7,938 bases of DNA, taken from assembly GCA_002367335.1 (NCBI GenBank), contig DFBI01000142.1, positions 4,385 to 12,322 on the forward strand, in the 5' to 3' direction. The translations under genes were made by a program, and so were the position numbers. The notes beneath the pieces were generated by a model. The model was given only the letters and a program-made list of their open reading frames with translations. It made no database searches and was not told where the DNA came from. This DNA comes from Syntrophaceae bacterium UBA3084. Lineage in GTDB: Bacteria > Desulfobacterota > Syntrophia > Syntrophales > UBA6807. Positions within the stretch are counted from its first letter, which is position 1, and each line of letters opens with the position of its first letter. Positions 1 through 4,877 of the stretch are shown piece after piece.

Positions 1-596
1 CCTTCTCTCACATTAGATCGGATCCTTTTTTCTCTCGTCGACTCTTTTCCAGCGAAAAGATGGAGAGAGATGATCCCGTTAAGTAATCCCCAGACGACGT
101 TTCTACCTTTTATGAGATCTTTTTTATTGTAGAATTCGCCCGTCTTAAAACCATGTTCTAATATCCCGTCGACTATCTCGACAGATTTATTTGCCGCATG
201 AATCAGATGTTTATTCATTTCGTCAGAAAAATTGAGATCATCCGCCCGCAGCATAAAAGTCATAAGAATTCTGAACAATTCCCTGTCATTAAGAAAAAAA
301 TCGATATAAAAATCAGAAAATTGCAATAGTATGTCCGCAGCGGTTCTACTTTCATCAATAATATCAAACAACTTTTCATGAAACATTTCGATATCATTCA
401 TCAGTATCCGGGCGTAGATTTCTTCCTTGCTGTGAAAATAGAGATATATTGTTCCCTTACTTATTCGAGCTTTCCTGGCGATGTCTTCAACAGATACAGA
501 TTGGTAGCCTTTCTTGAAAAATAGTCGCTGAGAAGCTTTGAGAATTGCCCTCCTCCTCTGTTCTTTTTCTTTTAGTCTTCTTGTTACAGATGTCAA
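1..596 (-). CDS. TetR/AcrR-family transcriptional repressor, C-terminus cut by window edge
   Basis: This is a cytoplasmic DNA-binding repressor, of which 198 codons are visible with no stop before the left edge. TetR proteins are usually about 190-215 residues, so only a few residues are probably missing. The N-terminal helix-turn-helix is clear: residues 17-30 read AILKASQRLFFKKG, followed by VEDIARKARISKGTIYLYF (36-54) and the typical SKEEIY. Residues from about 60 form a helical ligand-binding half with no recognisable ligand signature. I chose a TTG start (594-596) because no ATG or GTG lies between it and an in-frame tandem stop upstream, and AAGG sits about nine bases before it. The start could differ. 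The gene is divergent from the plus-strand operon. An operator-like inverted repeat lies about 75-100 bases upstream, which suggests autoregulation. The ligand and target genes are unknown. Confidence 0.9.
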   Translation of the reverse strand, partial: MTSVTRRLKEKEQRRRAILKASQRLFFKKGYQSVSVEDIARKARISKGTIYLYFHSKEEIYARILMNDIEMFHEKLFDIIDESRTAADILLQFSDFYIDFFLNDRELFRILMTFMLRADDLNFSDEMNKHLIHAANKSVEIVDGILEHGFKTGEFYNKKDLIKGRNVVWGLLNGIISLHLFAGKESTREKRIRSNVRE

Positions 597-668
597 ATTC
601 GTTCGCCTTATTTTTAGTAAGATGTAAATTTATTATCAATGAAAACCCTTATTCACTTGATGAACATG

Positions 669-695
669 GGTCATAAAATGACCATCAGTCATTTT
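669..695. promoter_or_regulatory. Overlapping inverted repeats, probable TetR operator
   Basis: Two perfect inverted repeats share a half-site. GGTCAT (669-674), spacer AAA, then ATGACC (678-683) form the first. AAAATGAC (675-682), five-base spacer, then GTCATTTT (688-695) form the second. The TGAC-N5-GTCA core is the sort of site bound by TetR-family dimers. It lies just upstream of the divergent TetR gene, so autorepression is the simplest reading. Binding is inferred. Confidence 0.6.
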
Positions 696-825
696 ACCTG
701 TAAACTAATTTTTCAGCGTTGTCAAGAAAAAAATATTATTTTTCAGCTTTTTTATGCCGGTTGAAAAATACATTTAGTTATAAGCAGTTAATCCCTTAAT
801 TGTAAAGTTCGTGCCTGCCTGTGCG

Positions 826-873
826 TTGCCTGTCTGCGAGCGTCCTCGCTCAGGCGGACACGCAGACAGGCAA
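826..873. repeat. Nested long hairpin, intergenic palindromic repeat
   Basis: A perfect 13-base inverted repeat has left arm TTGCCTGTCTGCG (826-838) and right arm CGCAGACAGGCAA (861-873). Inside it is a smaller hairpin with arms GAGCG (838-842) and CGCTC (847-851). A related direct repeat, GCCTGCCTGTGCG (813-825), precedes the left arm. No T-run follows on either strand, so this does not look like an intrinsic terminator. The G+C-rich arms differ from the AT-rich surroundings. The pattern resembles dispersed palindromic repeats I associate with Desulfobacterota genomes, but genome-wide copy number cannot be seen here. Confidence 0.7.
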
Positions 874-880
874 AATTGGC

Positions 881-915
881 TTCGGCGTGAGCTCAGTCGA
901 ACGCTCAGTCGAACG
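881..915. repeat. Imperfect palindrome with a 12-bp tandem duplication
   Basis: Positions 881-901 are an imperfect palindrome with TTCG/CGAA ends and a TGAGCTCA centre (888-895). Its right part, GCTCAGTCGAAC, is duplicated in tandem (891-902 and 903-914). No reading frame explains this. It is most likely part of a dispersed intergenic repeat mosaic. Confidence 0.6.
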
Positions 916-930
916 GCAAAAGAATTTAGT

Positions 931-991
931 AACCGTTCACGGTTCAAAGGTTCACGGTTGACCGCTTTTTCCCATTCAACATTCGATGTTG
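931..991. repeat. Cluster of short direct and inverted repeats
   Basis: GTTCACGGTT occurs at 935-944 and 950-959 as a 15-base-period direct repeat. AACCGT/ACGGTT (931-944) is a palindrome with a two-base gap. CGGT/ACCG (955-964) is another. CAACAT/ATGTTG (977-991) is a third with spacer TCG. The minus-strand translation of this stretch (peptide HPTSNVEWEKA) looks like spurious repeat-derived peptides often predicted in intergenic DNA, so I treat it as non-coding repeat sequence. Confidence 0.55.
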
Positions 992-1068
992 GATGTTCAT
1001 CCTGGTTCCGGCTTGTTCGGGTTAGGGAGTTGGTCGGAAAAGCTAAGGTTTTCCAGATCAGAAATAAA

Positions 1069-1082
1069 TTGACATAGATCAA
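1069..1082. promoter_or_regulatory. FNR/DNR-like (CRP-superfamily) binding site
   Basis: TTGAC-ATAG-ATCAA matches the CRP/FNR-superfamily consensus TTGAT-N4-ATCAA with one change. It fits the TTGAC-N4-ATCAA variant seen for NNR/DNR-type regulators. It lies about 156 bases upstream of the first operon gene, so it could tie transcription to anoxia or another redox signal. The same bases contain TTGACA (1069-1074), which could instead be a -35 element, but no good -10 follows at 16-18 bases. Confidence 0.45.
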
Positions 1083-1126
1083 ATCTTATGTTAGGTGGCA
1101 ACCCGTTTCATTCAAAAAAATAATGA

Positions 1127-1154
1127 TTGATTTAGTCGTTTAGATTTGTAGATT
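1127..1154 (+). promoter_or_regulatory. Weak sigma-70-like promoter candidate for the operon
   Basis: TTGATT (1127-1132) and TAGATT (1149-1154) are separated by 16 bases, and each matches the consensus at four of six positions. The surrounding DNA (about 1083-1190) is AT-rich and contains no gene. Several other AT-rich hexamers nearby would score similarly, so the call is tentative. Confidence 0.25.
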
Positions 1155-1237
1155 TTATATAGAAATTTTACCTGTTTTCTCTTTTTCTCAAGGAAGGCGG
1201 GCAGGCGATGATAGAACCATTCCTTTAAGGAGAGATT

Positions 1238-1603
1238 ATGACCCTTTCTGAAGTAATGAATACGCTCGACGCGAAAGCTCTTGTGGGAAATGATCGTCTA
1301 AACACCATAGAGATTAAAACGGCCTTTGCTGCCGATCTGCTAAGTGATGTGCTTGCCTTTGCTAAAGCCGGGAGCCTTCTGCTTACAGGCTTAACAAATT
1401 CCCAGGTTATAAGAACGGCAAGTATCCTGGACATTGCAGCTATTGTATTTGTTCGAGGGAAAAGCCCTCCGAACGAAACACTCAAATTGGCTGAAGAATT
1501 AGATATTCCAATCTTATCAACAAAGTATATTCTTTTCGAAACTTCCGGACGATTATATTCTCAAGGAATCACCGGATGTATAAAAAAAGTTGGCGGCGAA
1601 TAA
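1238..1603 (+). CDS. DRTGG-domain protein, stand-alone (first of two)
   Basis: This 121-residue soluble protein consists almost entirely of one DRTGG-type domain, an alpha/beta fold found elsewhere beside CBS domains and in phosphotransacetylase-like proteins, probably in regulation or ligand sensing. Key stretches are the ADLLSDVLAF motif (32-41), GSLLLTGLTNSQVIRTASI (45-63), IAAIVFVRGK (66-75) and the C-terminal FETSGRLY (100-107). It aligns along its length with the second DRTGG protein of the same operon. The ATG start has AAGGAG five bases upstream. There is no signal peptide or membrane segment. It opens the operon and is 11 bases from the next gene, an RsbW-like ATPase. The ligand and biochemical role are unknown; a role controlling the redox enzyme downstream is inferred from context only. 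Confidence 0.8.
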   Translation: MTLSEVMNTLDAKALVGNDRLNTIEIKTAFAADLLSDVLAFAKAGSLLLTGLTNSQVIRTASILDIAAIVFVRGKSPPNETLKLAEELDIPILSTKYILFETSGRLYSQGITGCIKKVGGE

Positions 1604-1614
1604 TCTGAATCATT

Positions 1615-2046
1615 ATGAGTCTTAAATATACAAATTCTTTCACCGTCGAAGGTGGAAATTTCGAGAAAGCGGGGATAGCCTCCGTTGAGATCAAAAAAAT
1701 ATTAAAAAACATGGGTATTAACGGTGATACCTTAAGAAAAATTGCCATTGCCGCATATGAATCGGAAATCAATATAATTTCTTACGCAAAACGTGGCGTC
1801 ATCAATGTTCGTGTGACTCCCGATTTTGTTTTACTTGATGTAGAGGATGAAGGCCCGGGTATCGAAAATATAGGAATGGCGATAAGAGAAGGGTTCTCAA
1901 CCGCCAGCGACACAATCAGAGAAATGGGATTCGGGGCAGGCATGGGTATTCCCAATATAAAGAATTGCTCTGATGCTTTTGAGCTGACCTCCGAAGTTAA
2001 TAAGGGAACCCATTTAAGAGTATTGATTAACATTTCCGGCAGTTAA
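1615..2046 (+). CDS. RsbW-like GHKL ATPase (anti-sigma factor / serine kinase family)
   Basis: This 143-residue protein is a single histidine-kinase-like ATPase domain of the RsbW/SpoIIAB anti-sigma type. The N-box is near residues 49-53 (ESEIN, with the Mg-binding Asn at 53). The G1 box is DVEDEGPGI (75-83). The glycine-rich lid is MGFGAGMGIPNIK (104-116), and the closing GTHLRV is at 131-136. These ATP-contacting motifs look intact, so it probably binds ATP. Family members phosphorylate anti-anti-sigma partners or bind sigma factors, but no STAS-domain or sigma gene is seen here. The ATG start lies 12 bases after the previous stop with no strong ribosome site, suggesting translational coupling to the upstream gene. 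It sits between two DRTGG genes, so those proteins are plausible partners (inference). Confidence 0.85.
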   Translation: MSLKYTNSFTVEGGNFEKAGIASVEIKKILKNMGINGDTLRKIAIAAYESEINIISYAKRGVINVRVTPDFVLLDVEDEGPGIENIGMAIREGFSTASDTIREMGFGAGMGIPNIKNCSDAFELTSEVNKGTHLRVLINISGS

Positions 2047-2071
2047 CAAAGGGTTATAGAGGTGTATTTTG

Positions 2072-2404
2072 ATGGAACTGGCTTCTATAGTTAAAAAATT
2101 AAATCTCAGGGTGGAATGCGGTAAAGACAAACTGGGAAGAGAAGTGCCTGGAGGCTATGTGGGAGACCTTTTAAGTGATGTCATGGGTAACAGTAAAGAA
2201 GGAGATCTCTGGATTACCCGTCAGACCCATCAGAATATTGTAGCGGTTGCCAGTCTGAAAGAACTTGCAGGCATTGTTCTCGTTCAAGGAAAAGAACCGG
2301 ATGAAGATACTCTCGAAAAGGCCATTCAAGAGGGAATTATAATTCTGGTAACCGAACTGCAGACATTTGAAGTAACTGGAAAACTATATAACTTAATATC
2401 CTAA
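2072..2404 (+). CDS. DRTGG-domain protein, stand-alone (second of two)
   Basis: This 110-residue protein is a second single-domain DRTGG protein. Motifs are GGYVGDLLSDVMGNS (27-41), GDLWITRQTHQNIVAVAS (44-61), AGIVLVQGKEPDEDTLEKA (66-84) and FEVTGKLY (99-106). It is paralogous to the first operon gene, sharing DLLSDV, the VxGK turn and the FExxGxLY ending, but it keeps a Gly-Gly before DLLSDV where the first copy has Ala-Ala. I place the start at ATG 2072 rather than the TTG three bases earlier, because AGAGGTG (2058-2064) is then correctly spaced by seven bases. It is cytosolic, with no transmembrane segment. Function is unknown; ligand sensing for the operon is inferred. Confidence 0.82.
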   Translation: MELASIVKKLNLRVECGKDKLGREVPGGYVGDLLSDVMGNSKEGDLWITRQTHQNIVAVASLKELAGIVLVQGKEPDEDTLEKAIQEGIIILVTELQTFEVTGKLYNLIS

Positions 2405-2444
2405 ATAACGCTTCCTTACAGGGGTACTACAGACAGCGATAATA

Positions 2445-3182
2445 ATGATAAAGGAGTTTACATGTGACCTGCATATCCACACCTGCCTGTCCCCCTGCGG
2501 TGATCTGGATATGTATCCATCTGCTATTGTGGAAAAGTGCGTTAGTCGGCAATTAGACATTATAGCTATTTGTGACCACAACTCTTCCGAAAATGTACCG
2601 TATGTTATGGAAGCAGCCCGTGGGAAACCGATTACCATACTACCGGGAATGGAGATAACGAGCAGAGAAGAAGTTCATATAATAGCGCTCTTTGACAACA
2701 TGGATAATTTATTAAAACTTCAGGATATTGTATATGGAGCACTTCGTGGCATGAACAGAGAAGAAGTATTCGGATGTCAGCCCATCGTAAATGCAGCCGA
2801 TGAAGTGGAAGGTTTTAACGATAGACTGTTGATCGGAGCTACCGAAATTCCGTTGCAGGAATCGGTCGAAGCGATTCATAAGTTTCATGGAGTGGCCATC
2901 GCCGCCCATATAGACCGGGAAAGCTTCAGTGTCATTGGTCAGTTGGGGTTTATCCCCCCTGAAATTAAATTCGATGCGCTTGAAATTTCATGTCGAATGG
3001 AACTAAAGAAAGCCCGGGAGCAATATCCGGAGCTTTCCAAATATCCTTTTCTGAAATCATCGGATGCCCATTTTATAAATGATATAGGTAAAGGATCCAC
3101 AAAAATCTTTTTGGAAAGCCCGACAATCTCCGAACTGAAGATGGCTTTTGAAGGGCACGGGGGAAGACATATCCTGGAGTAA
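2445..3182 (+). CDS. PHP-domain metal-dependent phosphoesterase-like protein
   Basis: This 245-residue protein has a complete PHP-type fold. Metal-binding motifs appear in order: DLHIHTCLSPCG (8-19, with D8, H10 and H12), CDHNS (43-47), PGMEIT (67-72, with E70), EVH (76-78), AAHIDR (153-158, with H155) and SSDAH (205-209, with D207 and H209). Known PHP proteins include phosphoesterases such as histidinol phosphatase and nucleotide-cleaving enzymes, so hydrolysis of a phosphorylated small molecule or nucleotide is likely; the substrate is unknown. ATG 2445 is the only in-frame start after an upstream stop at 2406. It has no good ribosome site before it, while a strong AAGGAG lies just inside the gene. 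The gap to the next gene is three bases. The context suggests it makes or removes a signal for the operon's regulators (inference). Confidence 0.88.
   Translation: MIKEFTCDLHIHTCLSPCGDLDMYPSAIVEKCVSRQLDIIAICDHNSSENVPYVMEAARGKPITILPGMEITSREEVHIIALFDNMDNLLKLQDIVYGALRGMNREEVFGCQPIVNAADEVEGFNDRLLIGATEIPLQESVEAIHKFHGVAIAAHIDRESFSVIGQLGFIPPEIKFDALEISCRMELKKAREQYPELSKYPFLKSSDAHFINDIGKGSTKIFLESPTISELKMAFEGHGGRHILE
2451..2467 (+). promoter_or_regulatory. Ribosome-binding site followed by out-of-frame start-stop codon pair
   Basis: AAGGAG (2451-2456) is spaced five bases from ATG (2462-2464), which is followed at once by TGA (2465-2467). This lies inside codons 3-8 of the PHP gene in another frame. 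It could trap ribosomes or re-initiate them, lowering PHP translation, or it may be chance. No frame starting at 2462 codes for anything. Confidence 0.3.
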
Positions 3183-3185
3183 ATT

Positions 3186-3758
3186 ATGCTGGAACTCTCC
3201 ATGCATATTCTTGACATTGTTGAAAATTCAACAAGGGCCGGTGCAAAGCTGGTCAAAATCAGTATTGTTGAGGATAAAAAAAAGGATAAGCTGATCATAA
3301 ATTTTTCCGATGATGGGAAAGGTATGGATGAAGAAACACTCAAAAAAGCCCTTGATCCCTTTTTTACATCGAAATCAGTTCGTAACATTGGATTGGGGCT
3401 CCCTATGCTGCTCCAGGCCACGAAGAGTTGTGACGGCCATTTTTCAGTTGAATCAAAAAAAGGAATGGGAACGAGGGTTATAACCGACTTTAAATACAGC
3501 CACATTGATCGCCAGCCTTTGGGAGATATAACCGGTACCATTATTACATTAATTGCAGGAAATCCGGAAGTGGATTTTGTTTACTCTCATCAAAAAGGAA
3601 ATCTGAAATATACGCTGGATACACGGGAAATACGCAAAGAGATTGAGGATGTTTCCATAAACAACTCTGAAGTTTTACGTTTTATAAGGACAAATATCGA
3701 AGAAGGATTAAAAGAAATTGGAATGAAGGAGGCGCTACTGAATGAAATCAGAAAATAA
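3186..3758 (+). CDS. Histidine-kinase-type GHKL ATPase without other kinase domains
   Basis: This 190-residue protein starts almost directly with a histidine-kinase ATPase domain. The N-box is HILDIVENSTRAGA (7-20, Asn 14). G1 is DDGKGMD (42-48), the F-box is DPFFTSK (57-63) and the G2 lid is GLGLPM (69-74), with GMGT at 93-96. All ATP-binding motifs are present. There is no dimerisation/phospho-acceptor histidine domain, sensor or membrane segment, and no response regulator is encoded nearby. Residues from about 105 to 190 form a family-specific extension I do not recognise, probably helical at the end. GGAG (3176-3179) precedes the ATG by six bases and overlaps the end of the PHP gene. Its 3' end overlaps the NuoE-like gene. 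Similar stand-alone ATPases sit beside HydABC/Hnd-type hydrogenase genes in other anaerobes, as I recall. The role could be regulation or ATP-dependent assembly. Confidence 0.85.
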   Translation: MLELSMHILDIVENSTRAGAKLVKISIVEDKKKDKLIINFSDDGKGMDEETLKKALDPFFTSKSVRNIGLGLPMLLQATKSCDGHFSVESKKGMGTRVITDFKYSHIDRQPLGDITGTIITLIAGNPEVDFVYSHQKGNLKYTLDTREIRKEIEDVSINNSEVLRFIRTNIEEGLKEIGMKEALLNEIRK

Positions 3759-4236
3759 CGATCTACTAAAAGAATTTACGCCGGAACAAATTGAAAAATT
3801 GGACGAAATAATTGAAACCCACAAAGGTAAATCCGGAGGGTTGATCCCTGTACTGGAACAAGCTCAGAAAATCCTCGAATATATACCCATTCCCGTCCAA
3901 AAACGGGTCGCAGAGGGTTTGAACCTGCCACTGAGCCGGGTTTACGGTGTTGTTACCTTTTACTCATTTTTTACGATGACTCCCCGTGGAAAACATACGG
4001 TTCGAGTTTGTCTCGGAACGGCCTGCTATGTCAGAGGAGGTAAAACCATAGCCGAAAATATAGAAAAACTGTTGGGTATCAAAGAAGGGGAAACGACCGA
4101 AGACAGGCTGTTTACCTATGAATCCGTCCGATGCCTGGGCGCATGCGGATTAGGGCCGGTTGTAGTTATAGATGACGAGATTCATGGAAGGATGAAACCG
4201 GCTAAGGTTAAAGAACTGTTGTCACAATATGATTAA
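3742..4236 (+). CDS. hndA: NuoE/HndA-like [2Fe-2S] subunit of a diaphorase-type complex
   Basis: This 164-residue protein is the 24-kDa-type (NuoE) thioredoxin-like ferredoxin. The N-terminal helical part carries GGLIPVLEQAQKILEYIP (32-49) and the family motif RVYGVVTFYSFF (72-83). The [2Fe-2S] ligands are all present: C90 and C95 in CLGTACYV, then C131 and C135 in CLGACGLG. Length matches bacterial NuoE/HndA. It should pass electrons between the FMN of the NuoF-type partner and other clusters in a cytosolic complex. The start overlaps the previous gene by 17 bases, and AAGGAGG inside that gene serves as its ribosome site, so the two are probably translationally coupled. The partner is the NuoF-containing fusion two genes downstream. 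Whether the full enzyme is a hydrogenase, formate dehydrogenase or transhydrogenase cannot be decided from this subunit. Confidence 0.93.
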   Translation: MKSENNDLLKEFTPEQIEKLDEIIETHKGKSGGLIPVLEQAQKILEYIPIPVQKRVAEGLNLPLSRVYGVVTFYSFFTMTPRGKHTVRVCLGTACYVRGGKTIAENIEKLLGIKEGETTEDRLFTYESVRCLGACGLGPVVVIDDEIHGRMKPAKVKELLSQYD

Positions 4237-4274
4237 GTAACGAGTCACAGGGGTCAAGGGTCAGGAAAAGACTA

Positions 4275-4290
4275 ATATTTTTTAAAATAT
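4275..4290. repeat. AT-rich perfect palindrome before the HndB-like gene
   Basis: ATATTTT (4275-4281), TT, AAAATAT (4284-4290) is a perfect seven-base inverted repeat ending right at the ribosome-binding GGAGAA (4291-4296). A two-base loop cannot form as written, so any RNA hairpin would be shorter and weak. It could instead be a protein site. Just upstream are the tandem heptamers GGGTCAA and GGGTCAG (4251-4264). Confidence 0.35.
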
Positions 4291-4301
4291 GGAGAACGGT
4301 T

Positions 4302-4685
4302 ATGGCAAAGATAAAGATAGAAGATTTGAAAAAGATTAAAGACAGAGTCCACGCAGAAACTTCCCTGAGAGAAGGCGAACGCCGCGTGAAAGTAACTGTT
4401 CACATGGGAACCTGCGGAATCGCCGCTGGGGCAAGAGAAGTCATGAATACCCTCATGGGAGAAATTGACGAATCAGGAGTCAGCGATGTTGTGGTTACAA
4501 CATCGGGATGTATGGGTTTGTGCAGCAGGGAACCTGAGGTAACTGTGGAAGTTATTGATCAGGAACCGGTTATATATGAATACATGAATCCGAACAAGAT
4601 GAGACAGGTATTTAAAAGACATATATTAGAGGGTGAGATTCAGACACCTTTTGTCTTGGCCAGGGGTTCAGAAATTACGAAATAA
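4302..4685 (+). CDS. hndB: HndB-like thioredoxin-fold ferredoxin-related protein
   Basis: This 127-residue protein resembles the small HndB-type (2Fe-2S) subunit of NAD(P)-linked iron hydrogenases. It has a helical N-terminus (IEDLKKIKDRV), HMGTCGIAAGAREVM near residues 34-48, then VVVTTSGCMGLCSREPEVTVEV (about 63-84). Only three cysteines are present: C38, C70 and C74. The position five residues after C38, which is a cysteine in the NuoE protein next door (C90/C95), is Gly43. As I recall TCGIAAGAR is common in this family, so cluster binding may differ from NuoE or involve another ligand. It is cytosolic and probably an accessory electron carrier or docking subunit. GGAGAA lies five bases before the ATG. 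It is 65 bases after the NuoE gene and 192 before the fusion gene. Confidence 0.85.
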   Translation: MAKIKIEDLKKIKDRVHAETSLREGERRVKVTVHMGTCGIAAGAREVMNTLMGEIDESGVSDVVVTTSGCMGLCSREPEVTVEVIDQEPVIYEYMNPNKMRQVFKRHILEGEIQTPFVLARGSEITK

Positions 4686-4877
4686 TGCCCTAACGAAAAC
4701 CAGAAGATTTTTTTCAAGTTCAAGGAAGGCGATCCACCTGAGGCGGATTAGTCGCAGAAATACATTGAGTATTCTGAAGATTAAAACTTAAGCCTGACGC
4801 AGAAATTGGGAAAAACAGCAGTTTTCGCTCAGGCACTAAATAAACAGCACTTTTACAATGAAGGAGGTTAACATCCG
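4686..4877. repeat. Intergenic spacer with small inverted and direct repeats
   Basis: This 192-base gap interrupts an otherwise tight operon and has no convincing reading frame. ATCCACC/GGCGGAT (4732-4748) is an inverted repeat with one mismatch. CGCAGAAAT is repeated directly at 4753-4761 and 4798-4806. GCCTGA (4792-4797) and TCAGGC (4829-4834) enclose a hairpin, AAAAC-AGCA-GTTTT (4812-4825). TCAAGGAAGGCG (4720-4731) also occurs at 1188-1199. No T-run terminator follows. It may be an mRNA processing or attenuation element, or remnants of dispersed repeats. A clear ribosome site, AAGGAGG (4861-4867), ends it. Confidence 0.5.

Noticed and set aside
826..873. Intrinsic transcription terminator
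   Set aside because: The hairpin is strong, but no run of T follows on either strand and no gene ends immediately before it.
931..959. CRISPR-like array
   Set aside because: There are only two copies of a ten-base unit with a five-base gap. Repeat and spacer lengths are far too short and no cas gene is present.
774..1082. Open frames on both strands (about 102 and 88 codons) in the spacer between the TetR gene and the operon
   Set aside because: They run through the palindromic and tandem repeat block, lack convincing ribosome sites, overlap each other on opposite strands, and give low-complexity Arg/Ser-rich peptides typical of translated intergenic repeats.
1069..1097. Sigma-70 promoter using TTGACA at 1069-1074
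   Set aside because: The -35 hexamer is perfect, but hexamers at 16-18 bases (such as TTAGGT and TAGGTG) are poor -10 elements. The FNR-like reading explains more of the sequence.
2939..3541. 200-codon antisense open frame
   Set aside because: It lies opposite the PHP and GHKL ATPase genes, whose catalytic motifs are clear. Its Ser/Phe-rich translation resembles no family, so it is a shadow frame.
3186..3758. Complete sensor histidine kinase
   Set aside because: Only the ATPase domain is present. There is no sensor, HAMP or His-acceptor domain, and no upstream frame could supply one because the PHP gene ends three bases before.
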